NCBI RefSeq assembly: GCF_003073045.1
Contig: NC_037598.1
Location: 24,923,822-24,987,821 of the forward strand
Reading direction: 5' to 3'
DNA: 64,000 nt
From: Pomacea canaliculata
Taxonomy: Eukaryota > Mollusca > Gastropoda > Architaenioglossa > Ampullariidae
Shown: in pieces, positions 1 to 11,955 of the stretch
Position numbering within the stretch: the first letter of the stretch is position 1
Layout of the letters: each line of letters begins with the position of its first letter
Position numbers and translations under genes: made by a program
The notes under the pieces: model-generated
The model's database searches: none
What the model was told of the DNA's origin: nothing
Seen by the model: the letters and a program-made list of their open reading frames with translations, nothing else

Positions 1-214
1 AGACATGGAGTATGTAGCCTTTTTTTCAAAAACTGTGAAGCAATATTTTCATATTTTTCAATTAAATAATAAAAAACTTAATGAAGTGTCCGTCCATAGA
101 AACTTCACACTTAGTAATTGCATCATCTTTGGATGAGAAAATCTGAGATGTAGAGATAAAGACATTAGTTCTTCTCATTCCTGTTAGTAGTTCGTCTGCG
201 AGTAAAAGACTTGC

Positions 215-1486
215 CTCGGCACGTGCTGCCAGTGTAGCCAGGCTGGCAAGGGAGGATCCTGCAGTCTCCAGTGTAGCGGTCACAGTCACTGTTGTTGTAG
301 CATTTGCCACATGGATGATGACAGCTGTGTTCATAGAATCCACGGGTACACACTGTGGACATGATCATCATCATCATCATCATTGCTTTGTGCTTGAACT
401 TTTTACCTTTTAATTTATTCCTTTTCCTTTTTTCTTTCTACCATTTATGAACATTCTGTTGTGAGCTACATACCGCAAATATCAGTAGAAGGTATTGACG
501 GGAAAAAATAATAAATTGAGTTTTTACCCCAAATCTGGACTTCACAAACACTGAGGACGTGTTGGTATGAAGATGTTAAACTGCTGTTTGGTTTTTGAAG
601 TTTAACCAGCTGACCATAAAGTGTAGTTGTACACGACAAGGAGGTATTAAGACTTGTGGGTGTTCCCTTGATCCTCGTGCAATTTCGACCATCAACACTG
701 ACCGACACTCCATCAAGCCTGTGTAAGACTGAAATAAAGATATTCTGCTATACACATGGTCACACGACAAATTCGAAATAGATTTTATACTGTTAGCAAT
801 TTTTTTCACCGAATAAAGACAAAAACAGAAAGAAACAAAACATAATAAAAAGAACCAGCAAAAAAAACTATATTAAATGAAAAACACCAGATAGAAAAAA
901 AGGAAAAGATAGAAACGAATAAAATAGGTTTATTTTTGTTGACATTTCCTGTTATTACTTTTAAAATCGATGTGGCACACTTGCTGTATGGTTTTGCTGT
1001 GCCCAGTGTTCAAATATGGCGAAGTACAGATTTGTAAAGGATGCAATACATTCTTCAACAACACAGGACATCGTGTTCATCTTTACTGCCGTATCAATAA
1101 TTATCTAGAGCAAGGATCTTTTGAAAGAAACAAAAATCTTCAGAAATTAGTACAGAAAGAGACAAGTCATTTCGTCGACCATGGTTTGATGTGGGCTGAC
1201 ATCAAGCAGAGAAAGATTTTGTGGTGAAGCTTTCTTGTAATAGAACACAGTCAGTGCTGAATTATTTCCTTACAATTAGTTCTGCCAAAGATGGTGATGT
1301 TCAGCACGGGGTACACCTGTCCAAGATCCACCTGCCAGAAAGGCGCCATATCGGTCTCCATAGTGTCGATGCAGTTGTAGTTGTCAAAGTAACCGCTGGT
1401 GTTACCGTTAGCCGCATGCGATGGATTGTATGTGTACTCCGGGTGGAAGGAACTTTGCTTGTAAGTCTTTTTCAGTGCTACGTTTT
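215..1486 (-). CDS. L1: FTP-lectin/EGF gene, partial (three exons, continues off the left edge)
   Basis: Three exons read on the minus strand. 1486-1274 is the first half of an F5/8-like FTP (fucolectin) domain: NVALKKTYKQSSFHP at the start, W-x-V-D-L-G near the middle and ITIFGRT at the end. 728-528 is the second half, with conserved LSCTTTLYGQ and the closing VCEVQIWG. 352-215 is a MEGF-type EGF domain (HPCGKC, PCQPGYTG). All junctions are phase 1 and match the same exons of loci A, B and C. The EGF exon ends in a GC donor (gag|gcaagt). No signal-peptide exon was found upstream and no membrane or phosphatase exon is inside the window, so the anchor of this product is unknown. Closest relative here is locus C on the opposite strand. 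The reading frame is clean over all three exons. Confidence 0.8.
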
Positions 1487-2156
1487 CTACATGAACAAAC
1501 AATGAGCATGCTTAGTGTCCCCTGACATCTTTACAAACATACATCAGCATACCTTTTGTACATAAACATATTCTACACACATAAATACATGGTTGAATGA
1601 GTGGTTGTCATGTCAGTCAGTGAGTCTGTAACTTTGTATGCGGTGGCGAGTATAAATATATATTATAGTGTGAGTATAAATATATATTTTATACTGTGAG
1701 TGTGTATATATCTATATGCAGCTTTGATGTTGTCATACACTACAGATGTGACTGCCTGACCTACCCTCCTGTTGGCAGAAAACAGACGACAGCAGTAAAA
1801 AGAAGACTTGTAGGTGGAGTGGACCGCTGGCCATTGTCAGATGAATGAATGAAGAAACTAATGAGCAGAAGACTTCTCTGGAACCTGAACACCGAGTGTT
1901 GAATCTCACAACTCAGGGCAACTTTCGTCTTATGTGGTCTTGAGATGTGAGATTAAAATAATTCTGGGCGTTAGCCCTCGTAATCTCCTGTTTCACACCG
2001 GCAACCATCCAGTTGTCTGCAGCACTGACTCCAGACTAATTACTGAGAAGCAGATTAGACCAATGTCAGGTTTCGAGTGAGCTTGAGTGCACAAGGAAAT
2101 ATGAATTATTACTCAGAGAAGTCAGAGTATGCTTCGAAGTTTATAAAAAAAGGAGG

Positions 2157-2234
<78 letters not shown>

Positions 2235-3244
2235 AGTTTCAAGTTTAACAAGGATTTTTTTTCAAGGATTTAACAAAACACTAGGATTGTTGTTGCACAG
2301 AATAGCAAACCTCGTGACGAGCCGTTCACTTGAGGTTCAAAGACAAAACTTGTTTTAATTCCACCTAAGTTGAGCTACGTTCTTTGCTTCCCCATCAAAC
2401 TTACTTTACTATTATGACTCATTTAATATAAATTTGTGTTAATATAGGAAATATTTACTGCAATCTGCTGTTTCTTTACGGGCTGGATGAAATGAGTTTG
2501 TGGCCGAGGTCCGGACGTTGCTCATCCACGTGGTACAGGACCCAGGACAGTGAGTGACAATCACTACATCACAGTCTGATGGACTTTGCATGCAGAGGAT
2601 AAGTCAACAATTCCCTGCAGTTTAAATCTGCTTATAATTAAGAAGTCTGGAATATTTGTACTTGTGTTTGTGGGTGTGGTGGCTTCGTCATCGTCATCGT
2701 CATGGTTAAACTAAACTGATAGACACAGACATAAGCATTTCCTGATTGGGACCATCGCAGCTCATGCAGGATGCAACAACTTAAGACTGAAGGAAGAGTT
2801 TAAATTTGTTCTGTCCTCTTGTCAAATGTCATGAAGGTTGTACTGCAGCTTCAACACGTAGTTGTTAACCGAAGAAAAAAATTCTACAAAACACAGAAAA
2901 ACTACTGACGATGAGTTGTTTGCACCTGCTGTAGACTTTACCTTAGAAAGATAATGAAGTCTGTTGACTTGAAGAACGAAGAAGGATGTCAGCTTAAAGT
3001 GATAGATAAAAAAACACGACAAAACTTGCGAAGACACATGATCATCAGAAAAGAAAGGAAGAGACAAGAACTGACATCAGACAGCAGAGTAAATGTTTAA
3101 TTGATGTCAGTCATGTTCCTCTAGGCCAATCTTTATGTTAATCAGTATCGGGTGGATACTTTGACCTTTTGCTGATTGATCAACAATTGAACGTGTGGTT
3201 ATTGAGTACTTTTCTTTCAGGTTCTTTTTTGTCCTTTTAATTTA
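1487..3244. other. No gene recognised; upstream flank of L1
   Basis: AT-rich sequence with stop codons in all frames. The first exon (signal peptide) of L1 should lie here or further right on the minus strand but could not be identified. The stretch contains a CA microsatellite and ends at a MITE. Confidence 0.5.
2158..2231. repeat. (CA)n microsatellite
   Basis: About 37 uninterrupted CA units. The histidine/threonine-rich open frame over it is an artefact of the repeat. Confidence 0.97.
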
Positions 3245-3419
3245 CAGGGCTTCTGCGAATGCTAAAATCTTTGTGGTCCCTGAGACCCCTTCTTCAGATT
3301 TTTAAGGGGTCCTTGTTCTTCGCCCAGCTTTGGAGGGGACCCCATTGACGAAAATTGAAGGGGTCCTCCGAACTTTTAATGCGTACTGTACGCAATTTTT
3401 TGCGTAAGCAGAAGCCCTG
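3245..3419. mobile_element. MITE, copy 1
   Basis: A 175-bp non-coding element with terminal inverted repeats CAGGGCTTCTGC / GCAGAAGCCCTG. A second copy in opposite orientation lies at 63552-63725 and is clearly homologous along its length, including the internal palindrome around GCGTACTGTACGC. Flanks aattta / aattaa look like a 6-bp target duplication with one change. No transposase is encoded, so it would depend on a DNA transposase elsewhere. The superfamily is not assigned: a 6-bp duplication does not fit the usual 8 bp of hAT or TA of mariner. Confidence 0.85.
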
Positions 3420-3632
3420 AATTAATCATGCACCTCGTGAATACCTCAAATCTTTTCATTATCTCCATTTATTATGACTCTCAGAACATGTCTCTACCCT
3501 GAATATTCAGTCCTCGTGCGATGAAAACTGCAGTGAAACAGGTTGACCAGACATGTACATATGCATCAAAAATATACTTTTCTCATTAAACGGTGACTAA
3601 AAAATTATCTTTGCCTGTATTCTTTATTATTA

Positions 3633-4789
3633 TCATTAATTACAACAAAGCATTTCAAAAATATGTTTTATTATTTTCAGAGAAGTAGTCAATATCACAA
3701 ATAATTCTTATGCCTTGCAATTAATTAAAATAATTTTTGGTAAATACTAAAGTGCACAAAACAACATCTATATATACACATATATTGTCAATACAAACAA
3801 ATACACATAGTAATAAATACGTGATAAATAAATGTAATTCTGAACATACACAGAGATTTCAATATCACTGTGACTACAGCAGTCATGGAAGTAACGGAAA
3901 TATTTTAGAAGGAATCACGAGTGCTGATGATGGCTAAGTCTCTAATGAGTTTCCTCAGACCGAAAAAGACAGATAGTGTTCTCAGTGTTAGCTATGTGTC
4001 TGTCTACAGTGTAGCAGCAGTCGTCTGGGTGTCGGTGGCTTACACTCAGATTACAGCAGAGGTCGCTAGTCCAAACCTGGAAGACAGTGGACCATCCTCA
4101 GAGAAAATGCATGTTCCAAAGACAAGATTCCAACATATGACCTATGACCCCCAGTGTTTAAGATCGCCGACATCTCTATATTGTGCATCACATGACTGTC
4201 CTTACCCCGCCCCCGGATGCAATAAGCAATACAATGTTTGTCAGGAAATCAAGTTAAAAGAAGAACACAGTGTGAAGGAGTGATTATGGAAGGTCCACAT
4301 GCTGGTGGTTGTTATCTGCTGGCGTAGAGACTCTGTAAAGCTCGGAACCGATGAGCTACTTCATAGCAGAATCGGTATTCCTCCTGAAATAGAAAATAGA
4401 ATTACAACATGACGGTGGATATTTATATATATATAGTACACGGAAAGAAATCATCTTATATAATATTATAGAAATCTTCGCTTCAAGCTAGAAGCTTTTC
4501 GTAATCTTTTCCCGAATTTCAGTCGCTCAAATGATGAAACATTGGTAGACAACTGGACACAGCCCAGTCTGTGTAATTTAACTGACACGGAGGAACTGGC
4601 ATCACTTTATTGATGAGGAGATAATTACAAATGCAAGTTGCATATTCATGAAAATAAGACTATTGAAGACGTTCACTGCAATTTGTTCCACCCATAAATC
4701 CCAAGTCTTCTGAAGTAAGAATAACTGACTGAAAATATTCAAGAAATAATCGTAGGATTCCTTTGATTATTAACAGCCATGAAAATAAT
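3633..4789. repeat. Segmental duplication, copy 1 (3' end of phosphatase gene)
   Basis: About 1.15 kb that matches 16053-17170 almost base for base, with small indels. It carries a copy of the terminal coding exon of gene A plus its 3' flank and about 400 bp of upstream intron. The similarity stops on both sides, leaving the other phosphatase exons out. Confidence 0.9.
4312..4383 (-). pseudogene. Orphan terminal exon of a receptor tyrosine phosphatase
   Basis: Minus-strand 72-bp exon preceded by a good acceptor (ctatttcag). It encodes EEYRFCYEVAHRFRA and ends SLYASR plus stop, differing at only a few residues from the last exon of gene A (16796-16725). In PTP second domains this segment is the usual E-x-Y-x-F-x-Y helix at the C-terminus. 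No other phosphatase exon is found between here and 16 kb, so the exon is probably stranded by the segmental duplication rather than part of a working gene. It could be functional only if spliced to an unseen distant exon. Confidence 0.75.
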
Positions 4790-6199
4790 CATCATCATCT
4801 CTATTGTTGCTGGTGTCGTCATAGTAGTAGTCAGCAGATTACAGCAATTATCTTATTGTAAACTGCAATAAACCTACAACATAGTTGATTGTTTGATTGG
4901 TTATGTGTGATTGGTTGGATGGTTGGATAAATGAGCGGCCATAATTAACACAAGCTGGGCTGTTGAGTATCATCATCATCACTCGGTTTCCCATCATCAC
5001 TTGATGACTACCAGACAGAGAGACGCCAGACCCAAGGATGTCGTGTCCCTGTTATGAACATTTTATCAAGTTTTTTTGGTTGATTTTACATCTTTTTAAT
5101 TTTTGATCTTGGACTACAATTGTACACCACTGAGTAAAAGCTGAGTGTACAGAACTTTTGTAACCTTTAAACAACATCATGAACCAAACACTTTTTCGAA
5201 AAGCTGGGTTTACTCACACGCCGAGCACTTCTTACTGACTGGTGTTACAATAGTCGGATGAACCAGACGAGTGTTTTCCCTGAACTTCTGGCAATCCTGA
5301 GTGTCAAGCTCTTACTATGATTTCACAGTGCTGTGTCTCTTCCAGGTAGAACACGGACGGAATCGTGTGATCCACTTATCCACCGAGATACCATCTTAGG
5401 AATTAAGAAAGTCACATTTATCATTTAAATTTCGACTGACAGTATTAATTAAAGTGAAATCATAGATTCCCACAAGCCGAATACCAAAGTCAACCTGAGG
5501 AAATCCCTAATGAAGGACATACTCATTAACCTTTAAAAAGTTAAGATTTAATAAAATTAATTTGGTTCTATCGCTGTGTCTTTGTTTTTCTGTCAAAAAT
5601 GCCGATAAATTATTCAAGAAAACAGTTTCAGGTGTTTTTTTTTCTTTTTCACTACTGTTCTCTTAGTCTTCAAAATGTGAATGCACATTTCATGTCAGTT
5701 CTGTGTTTTTACATTCAAGAACGGACACATTGATTCATACAAGCGTGCTTTGTTATTATTTCCGTTTGTCATGTTGTTCTCCTTTCAGTCATGGCCACTA
5801 TACTATATGAAATGAACAAAAGTCAAAGGATTTCTCTCAAAACTTTCCCAAAACTTTATTGTATCGTCCTTCTACTTTGAGGATTGCTCTCTTGACCCGC
5901 ATTTCCTCTGACCTCTTCCTGCGGCTTGTTTGTGTTTTATTCCGTGCTAGCAACTATGGCTATATCACGGCAAAAAGTATTTGTAACTTTAAAGGTTTTG
6001 GAATAAGAACTTCCTAATTCTTATAAACATGATATATTTTTAAAGGCCAACATAATAAGTAACCAAACTGTAAAAAGGGTGGGTAAAGCATTAAAAGGGG
6101 TGTTGAAGCCCAAAAAGGTTACTATCACACCAAAAACAAAACAACTATCAGGATATAGACATTTTTAATTTGATGGTAGAGCCCTATCCTCTTTAAAAA
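4790..6199. other. No gene recognised
   Basis: AT-rich intergenic sequence. No open frame above background, no exon with good splice signals and no repeat that I recognise. Confidence 0.5.
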
Positions 6200-6840
6200 T
6201 AAAAAGATTGTGCCGATGGGATGGACCTAAATAAGGAAAATAAAGAATTCTTTGTACAAAAACTGACAACGGGTAGTTTCAAGCTCCGGACAGATAATCA
6301 AAAAGTGTAGAACATTAACATTTTCCCTACACCGGGGACAAACAGGTGGCGGTTCACCTCGCAAGAGGTGTCCTTGCGTGGCACAGGTGTGTCCTGTCCT
6401 TAATCTTGTAAGGACCACCTCCTCACGCCGCGAAAGGTGGCAAGAAGGTAGGCGGTCGAAAGGCAGGGAAGGGTTGCATGTAACTTGTTTTGGTCCAGAG
6501 TGTCCCAGCGGCGTTGCCATAAGGACTGAATGCAGGCCGAAAATAAAGATTTGCAGTCTGATGAAATAAGTGATTGAAGTTTACCAGGGGACTGGTATGC
6601 AGCCTTGGCAGCCTGGTCTGCTCGAACATTGCCTGGGATACCAGAATGGCCAGGAGCCCAAATAAAAGCAATGTCCTTATTTTGCTGAAAGAGTGCTGCA
6701 TGAATTTTATGAATATGGACCACAAGGGGGTGGTCAGAATCATTTGAAATGAGGGCTTGAAGTGCAGAAAGAGAGTATGAAATAATCAAAAACTTGTGTT
6801 CTAAAGAGCGGTGAGCATGCTGCAAGGCATGTATAAGTAT
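6200..6840 (-). mobile_element. Non-LTR retrotransposon remnant, RNase H and C-terminal part (I/Jockey-like)
   Basis: On the minus strand the frame ending near 6400 reads an RNase H-like segment: SLSALQAL, then IAFIWAPGHSGIPGN and RADQAAKAA, the typical W-x-P-G-H-x-G-I-x-G-N-x-x-A-D pattern of I-clade LINE RNase H domains. An adjacent minus frame (6227-6520) continues with LTRLRTGHT, HLLRGEPPPVCPRC and FLIICPE, the usual C-terminal cysteine region of the same ORF2. The two parts lie in different frames and the reverse transcriptase is absent, so this is a 5'-truncated, frame-broken copy. Confidence 0.8.
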
Positions 6841-6919
6841 ATAAGTATATAAGTATATAAGTATATAAGTATATAAGTATATAAGTATATAAGTATATAA
6901 GTATATAAGTATATAAGTA
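6836..6919. repeat. Tandem octanucleotide repeat (GTATATAA)n
   Basis: About ten copies of an 8-bp unit (gtatataa) directly next to the upstream end of the LINE remnant. Eight bases give a repeating open frame (YTYILIYL) that has no coding meaning. Confidence 0.95.
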
Positions 6920-7936
6920 CACAAGACTTTTTTTCTTCCTGCGGCCACAAATCCTGATTTGAGAGGCGGGACTGTACTCAGTGGTTTGAACAGCAGAAGA
7001 CGAAATCCTGCTTCTCACATCATCTCCAAGCTGTCATATCTCGCCATACTCGCATTCATGTTCTTAGCAGGTTGCATTATTTGCCGAAATATGTTTGCTT
7101 GAAACAGTGTTCTTATCCTATCTTCAGGGGAGGAAAAATTATCCTCTTGTTGTCTTCTCTCTGAAGGACTGGACACTGACCTGCTAAGTGAAAATTTAGC
7201 GACCACAGTGATTACTAACTCAAATAATAATGACTTTACAAAGTCAAAACTTCAAAGAAAAAAACAGAATAATTATTATTATTGTAATTATGTAAACTTT
7301 TTTCTTGTACACAAGCAATACTTTCACACCTTTTGCTTGTTATTTTGTTAATTTTTATGTAGCATTGTAGATAAGGTGAAAGTTATATACTTTTGGTAGG
7401 TTCATTGGTATTTCAAGTGGATGGTCGTACCGGCCAGAAAGCATGTTTTTTTGCATATTTTTTTCATTTTTATAGCTCATTAACAATCTTTCATTTCATA
7501 GACGTATATGGTGATGATATGGTCGCTAATGCTTAAAGTGTTTTGGTTTTTTTGTGCTTTCTGTTAGACTTCCTTCCTGCAGTTATTTAAGCTTTAAACT
7601 CTCATCAAATAAATATTTCAGTTCTCTTCGCAAAAAAAAAAAAAAAAAGACAAGCTGTCATTGGCTCCTCACGCTTCCTTATCCGCTTAACTCGAAACTT
7701 AAATTTGTTATAAACCACTCCCAGACAAGGAACTGTTTTCTGACAGTGTTTCAGTTGATAACTGGACTTTAAAACAGAGATCTTCATCGCTGACCATTGC
7801 AAACCGAGTGTAACTAGCTTCAGAAGAAGAAAAATAATCTGGAACAAAGAGAACTGCAAGATTCTTTATTCACTGAATTTGAAGTTGTACGGTGGATAGT
7901 TCTTTTATTTTTTGTTGTTGATGTATTTATCTACAA
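6920..7936. other. No gene recognised; 5' flank of locus C
   Basis: AT-rich sequence with a poly-A run at about 7631-7648. Any promoter of locus C should lie here, but no clear TATA box or initiator can be singled out in such AT-rich DNA. Confidence 0.4.
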
Positions 7937-9137
7937 ATGGCCGGCTTTCATCTCCAAGTGCACATTTTGTTTTTGATGATTTCGTCTGGATTTACACAAA
8001 CAGAGGGTAAGTCAGACATTTTTTTTTGTTTTTTTGTTTTTTTACCTGACTAGTAGCACTAAACATTTAGTCTTCTCTGACTGTAGAAACACGGCTTTCG
8101 TGTCCACATTAGAACTTATACTTGTATTACTCTATGCAAACACCAATAGGCATACAAAAAAGACAACATTAAGACTACCTGAGATACAAATGTTTGAAAT
8201 CACAAATACAAACACACGCACTCACACGACTAGTTAGTGTTTGTCTACGCATGTAACAAACTAGAAAATAGAAAGACAGACAGGTTTATAAAGGATATTG
8301 AGAGACAGATTTATATTCATACACACAACATTGAGAACCATATCCAAGCAGCTCTACATACATTTTCATAAACATTTTGTTCTGTAGAGAACGTGGCGCT
8401 GTCTAAGTGGTACACACAAAGTTCGTTCCACCCGGTCTTCGCTCACAGGCCAGGGAATGCTGCTAACGGAAACACCGACGGCCATTTTGACAACGACAAC
8501 TGTATACACACCCACGCCGGAGATTACCAGCCTTCCTGGGAGGTGAACCTTCAGCAAGTGTACCCAGTGTTGAACATCACGATTTTTGGACGAACTGGTT
8601 GTGAGTTGTATTTAGCTCTTGCATCTTTATAATCCTGTATTATCAGTATATACTGTATATTTACTACAAACATATAAAATAAGATCTTAATCATGCTGAA
8701 CAATCGCAGTACAGTTTTTTACAGGGTATGCAAAAGAACACGCTGAAACTTCCCCTTCTGAGATTTCTGTATTTTGCTTCGTTTATATATGTTTAATAAT
8801 ATTTATCTTCTTTTGATGTTCCTTCGCCTTACCGACTTGACGGGACTAGCTCTTCCGATTTCTCTGGATTTTGTTATTTTTAGTTTGGAATGCATCGTTT
8901 GACTGTTGTACTGGACTGTGGTTTATGTTCGTGACATTGTGTGTAACTCCTAGGTTGACTAACAGTTCTTTGCTCCACATTTTCACCTGTCCAGGTTTTT
9001 GTTTGTTTACGTCGACAGCGAGATGAACCTTGAGCCATGTGGCTCAGCTTTTAATGACGAGGTGGTAACATCTGTCTCTACCTTGTTTCACCTGCAGAGG
9101 TTTATTCTAAGTATTCTTGATCGCTTCTTTCTTCACA

Positions 9138-9990
9138 GTAGGCGTACATTAAGGATGTACCCTAGCACCGCTGTTGTTTAATATCTTCTTGGAGAACATC
9201 CCGCTCGAAGCTCTCCACGACCATCATACTTGTTGGAAGTTGTTGGAAGTCCTATCTGCAACCTACCCTAAGCAGACGACAAATATCTGATAGCAGGCAC
9301 TAACAAACAACTGCGAGACCTCACCAACAGACTGACAGTTAAAATTCATATGGAATGGAGACCAGCACTGTTGTGGTCAACGGCCGCGGCAAAGCAGAGA
9401 TCTTTCTACAACTCGAAGAGGTCAGCAGCTTCAAATACTTGGGGGCCAACCTCTCCAAGAACGGCAGCTCCACACCAGATGTCCACATCAGGATCGTGAC
9501 AACAACAGCGGCAATGGCTAGACTAGATAGGATATGGCATAGCCATAAGATAAGGTTTACTACCAAGTACAAGTTGTACAAATCCGTGGTAGTGCCGATC
9601 CTGCTGTAGGGATGTGACACGTGGACTCTGCTCGCCGAGACGCAAAGGAGAATCTAGGCATTGGACAACAAGTGGCTGAGGAGGCTGCTCCGGATCTCAT
9701 ACAGAAAACATAGAACCAATGGCTTTGTACAAAACAAGATGGCCACACTCGTAGGAACCAGGAACATTTACTTTCAACAGTCAAGTGACGTAAGCTGCTC
9801 AACTTTGGCCACGTGACCCAGGCACGACACCTGTCAAGACACCTTGGAGGGTGGCCGGCGCCGCGGTGGTCAGAGGAAGAACTGAGTAGTCTGGTCGTCC
9901 TGTACAGGACCTGCTGACGTTTGCCCACAATAGACAAGAGTGGTGGTCCTGTCACCTGTCAGGTGGTGGTCAAGGAACGACCGACTGACT
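9138..9990 (+). mobile_element. LINE reverse transcriptase remnant (RTE/CR1-like), intronic
   Basis: Plus-strand fragments read as the late part of a LINE ORF2: LENIPLEALHDHHT in one frame, then from 9355 FKYLGANLSKNGS, MARLDRIWHSHKI and TKYKLYKSVVVPILL, then WTLLAETQRRI and LRRLLRISYRKHRTN. This is the palm end and thumb of a non-LTR reverse transcriptase. It is 5'-truncated, with several stops and frame changes, and lies in the intron between the two FTP exons of locus C. The family match is from motif recognition. Confidence 0.8.
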
Positions 9991-10799
9991 GATGGCTTCA
10001 CCGATAAATGAAAAGCGGATGTCAACTCTAAATCACAGACAGTGAACTGTGTGACTAAACTGCAAAGACAACTCTGGTTACCTGTCTTCTTCTGTCTACA
10101 CGATTTTATTTTGCATAGTTTAATTTTAATTTCAGAGATTTGTTAGATCCCAGAGCACTGTGTTAGTTCAGTTGTTAATCACATAGCACTACACTTTTCC
10201 CTTATGTGCTTTGTCCTCTTTTCTATTATGTTGTTTTGGGTTTTTTATACATCATTCTTCTATTATTTTTTTCTTGTGTTGGGTGCATTTTTTAATTTAA
10301 TATTATATTTTTCACTTAAAACATAAGAGCATGCTATTAAACACCAATAAAAATACACCATCTAATAAGGGGAAATTGTTTTCACAGTCCTCCGTCGCCT
10401 TGTGGGAGTGTCGGTGAGAGTCGATGGTGTTTTGTGTACTAAGATAAGGGAACTGCCCACCAGACGGAGGACATCCCTCTCGTGTGCAACTACACTTTAT
10501 GGTCAGAGGGTGAAACTTGAAAAAGAACTCATTTCTTCAAATTCTGACGAAAACGTCCTCAACATTTGTGAAGTCCAGATCATGGGTAACAATGAAAATT
10601 TGCGCTTTACAAAATTTATGTTCCCATTGCCTCCAAAGTTAGTAGTGAATTCCACAGAAAACAAATACGTGGATTGTCGTTAATAGTAAACTGCGGAGAA
10701 GCATGATAACCAAAAGAACGCAGACAATGAAATGACAAAAAAATTGGGAAGGAGAAAAATAATGGCTGCGACATTGGCTACGGACATAGTATCTGTGAT

Positions 10800-10800
<1 letters not shown>

Positions 10801-10848
<48 letters not shown>

Positions 10849-10850
10849 CT
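10801..10850. repeat. (GAT)n microsatellite
   Basis: About sixteen GAT units ending only a few bases before the acceptor of an EGF exon in locus C. They give poly-Asp, poly-Ile or poly-Ser frames that are not real proteins. Confidence 0.95.
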
Positions 10851-11899
10851 CCCACAGTGTGTCCCCGTGGATATTTTGGAGACAGATGCGATCGTCCGTG
10901 CGGTAAATGTCGTAAACGAAACAGTTACTGCGATCGCTACACTGCAAAGTGCCAGCATGCTCTCTTGCCAGCCTCGCTACACTGGCGACACTTGCCAAGG
11001 CAGGCAACACTTATTTATCCATCCTTGTAGGATATTGTAGGATAAGGTCAAACAGTAGAACTTATAAACACTTGTTATGTGTGCATATGTTGTTGGTTGA
11101 TATACAATTATACAACAGATAACACTTGTAATATTTGGAAACCAATTGAAGTGCAGTTAGTGCCACGTGTTTATCCTCGAAATTCCATTGTTTGTGGGTC
11201 GATGTGCAAGTTGACTTCTGGTATTTGTGCACATACATCACATGCAGCATATTGAACTTCACATTGCATCGCTGATGGACGCATGCAGATGCACAAACAG
11301 TTCTCAAAGCCTTCCTCACGAGAAGAGACTATAACCATTGAATTCATTTCGTAGAATGTGTTGCTACAAATACGGAGAAAACTGCAAAATGAGCTGCGGG
11401 CGGTGCAAGGACAAAGTGGCCTGTCGCCATGACAACGGACACTGTTCTTCTGGCTGTGCTGCAGGTTGGGCTGCACCCATGTGTGATACAGGTAATCATC
11501 CGATAATGAGAGAACACAGCACGGGGAAGTTTAAATAAGTCTTGTTCTAGTTGTATATCTTGTACTGAATGTATCAAAGTGTAAATGTAATCTCTGATAC
11601 AAAACTAACAAACAAACAGATCGAGGCTGGCTCTGCTTGATTGGAATATTCGCCATATTGAAAGGCGACACTGTCTTATTATTTAGCATGTCCTGTTATA
11701 GTGTACACTCGTATTTGAGGCACGAAGTGCTTTGCTTCATTAATTGTAAAACTGAAGACTTCTCTGTTCATGCTCCATGTTGGCGGACACTACGAGTGGC
11801 AAGATGGCCGCCTGGTAGCTTCAGCAGCTTGTACTACACCGCGGTCAGCGACTACTCGGCAGTTTTAATTTAGTTGTCCCAGGATTGTTGTACTGGTGT

Positions 11900-11955
11900 C
11901 AAATTGTGTCACTAATCGCTCATTTCTCAAATTGTGTCACTAATCGCTCATTTCT
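11900..11955. repeat. Tandem duplication of a 28-bp unit
   Basis: Two adjacent, essentially identical copies of the unit beginning caaattgtgtcactaatcgc, inside the intron before the degenerate third EGF exon of locus C. Confidence 0.9.

Noticed and set aside
966-1227. Cys-containing plus-strand frame resembling a zinc-finger (CKGCNTFF)
   Set aside because: Lies in the intron between the two FTP exons of L1 on the other strand, has too few spaced cysteines, and no partner exons.
3921-4283. 120-codon plus-strand frame, with a shorter counterpart at 16338-16562
   Set aside because: Both lie antisense to the 3' flank of the phosphatase gene inside a recent segmental duplication; similarity follows from the duplication and the second copy is cut short. 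No domain is recognisable.
6400-6948. 182-codon frame taken as one protein
   Set aside because: Its N-terminal half is translated octanucleotide repeat; only the RNase H part is a genuine LINE remnant.
10639-11010. Minus-strand frame with poly-Ile or poly-Ser
   Set aside because: It is the complement of a GAT microsatellite and an EGF exon of locus C.
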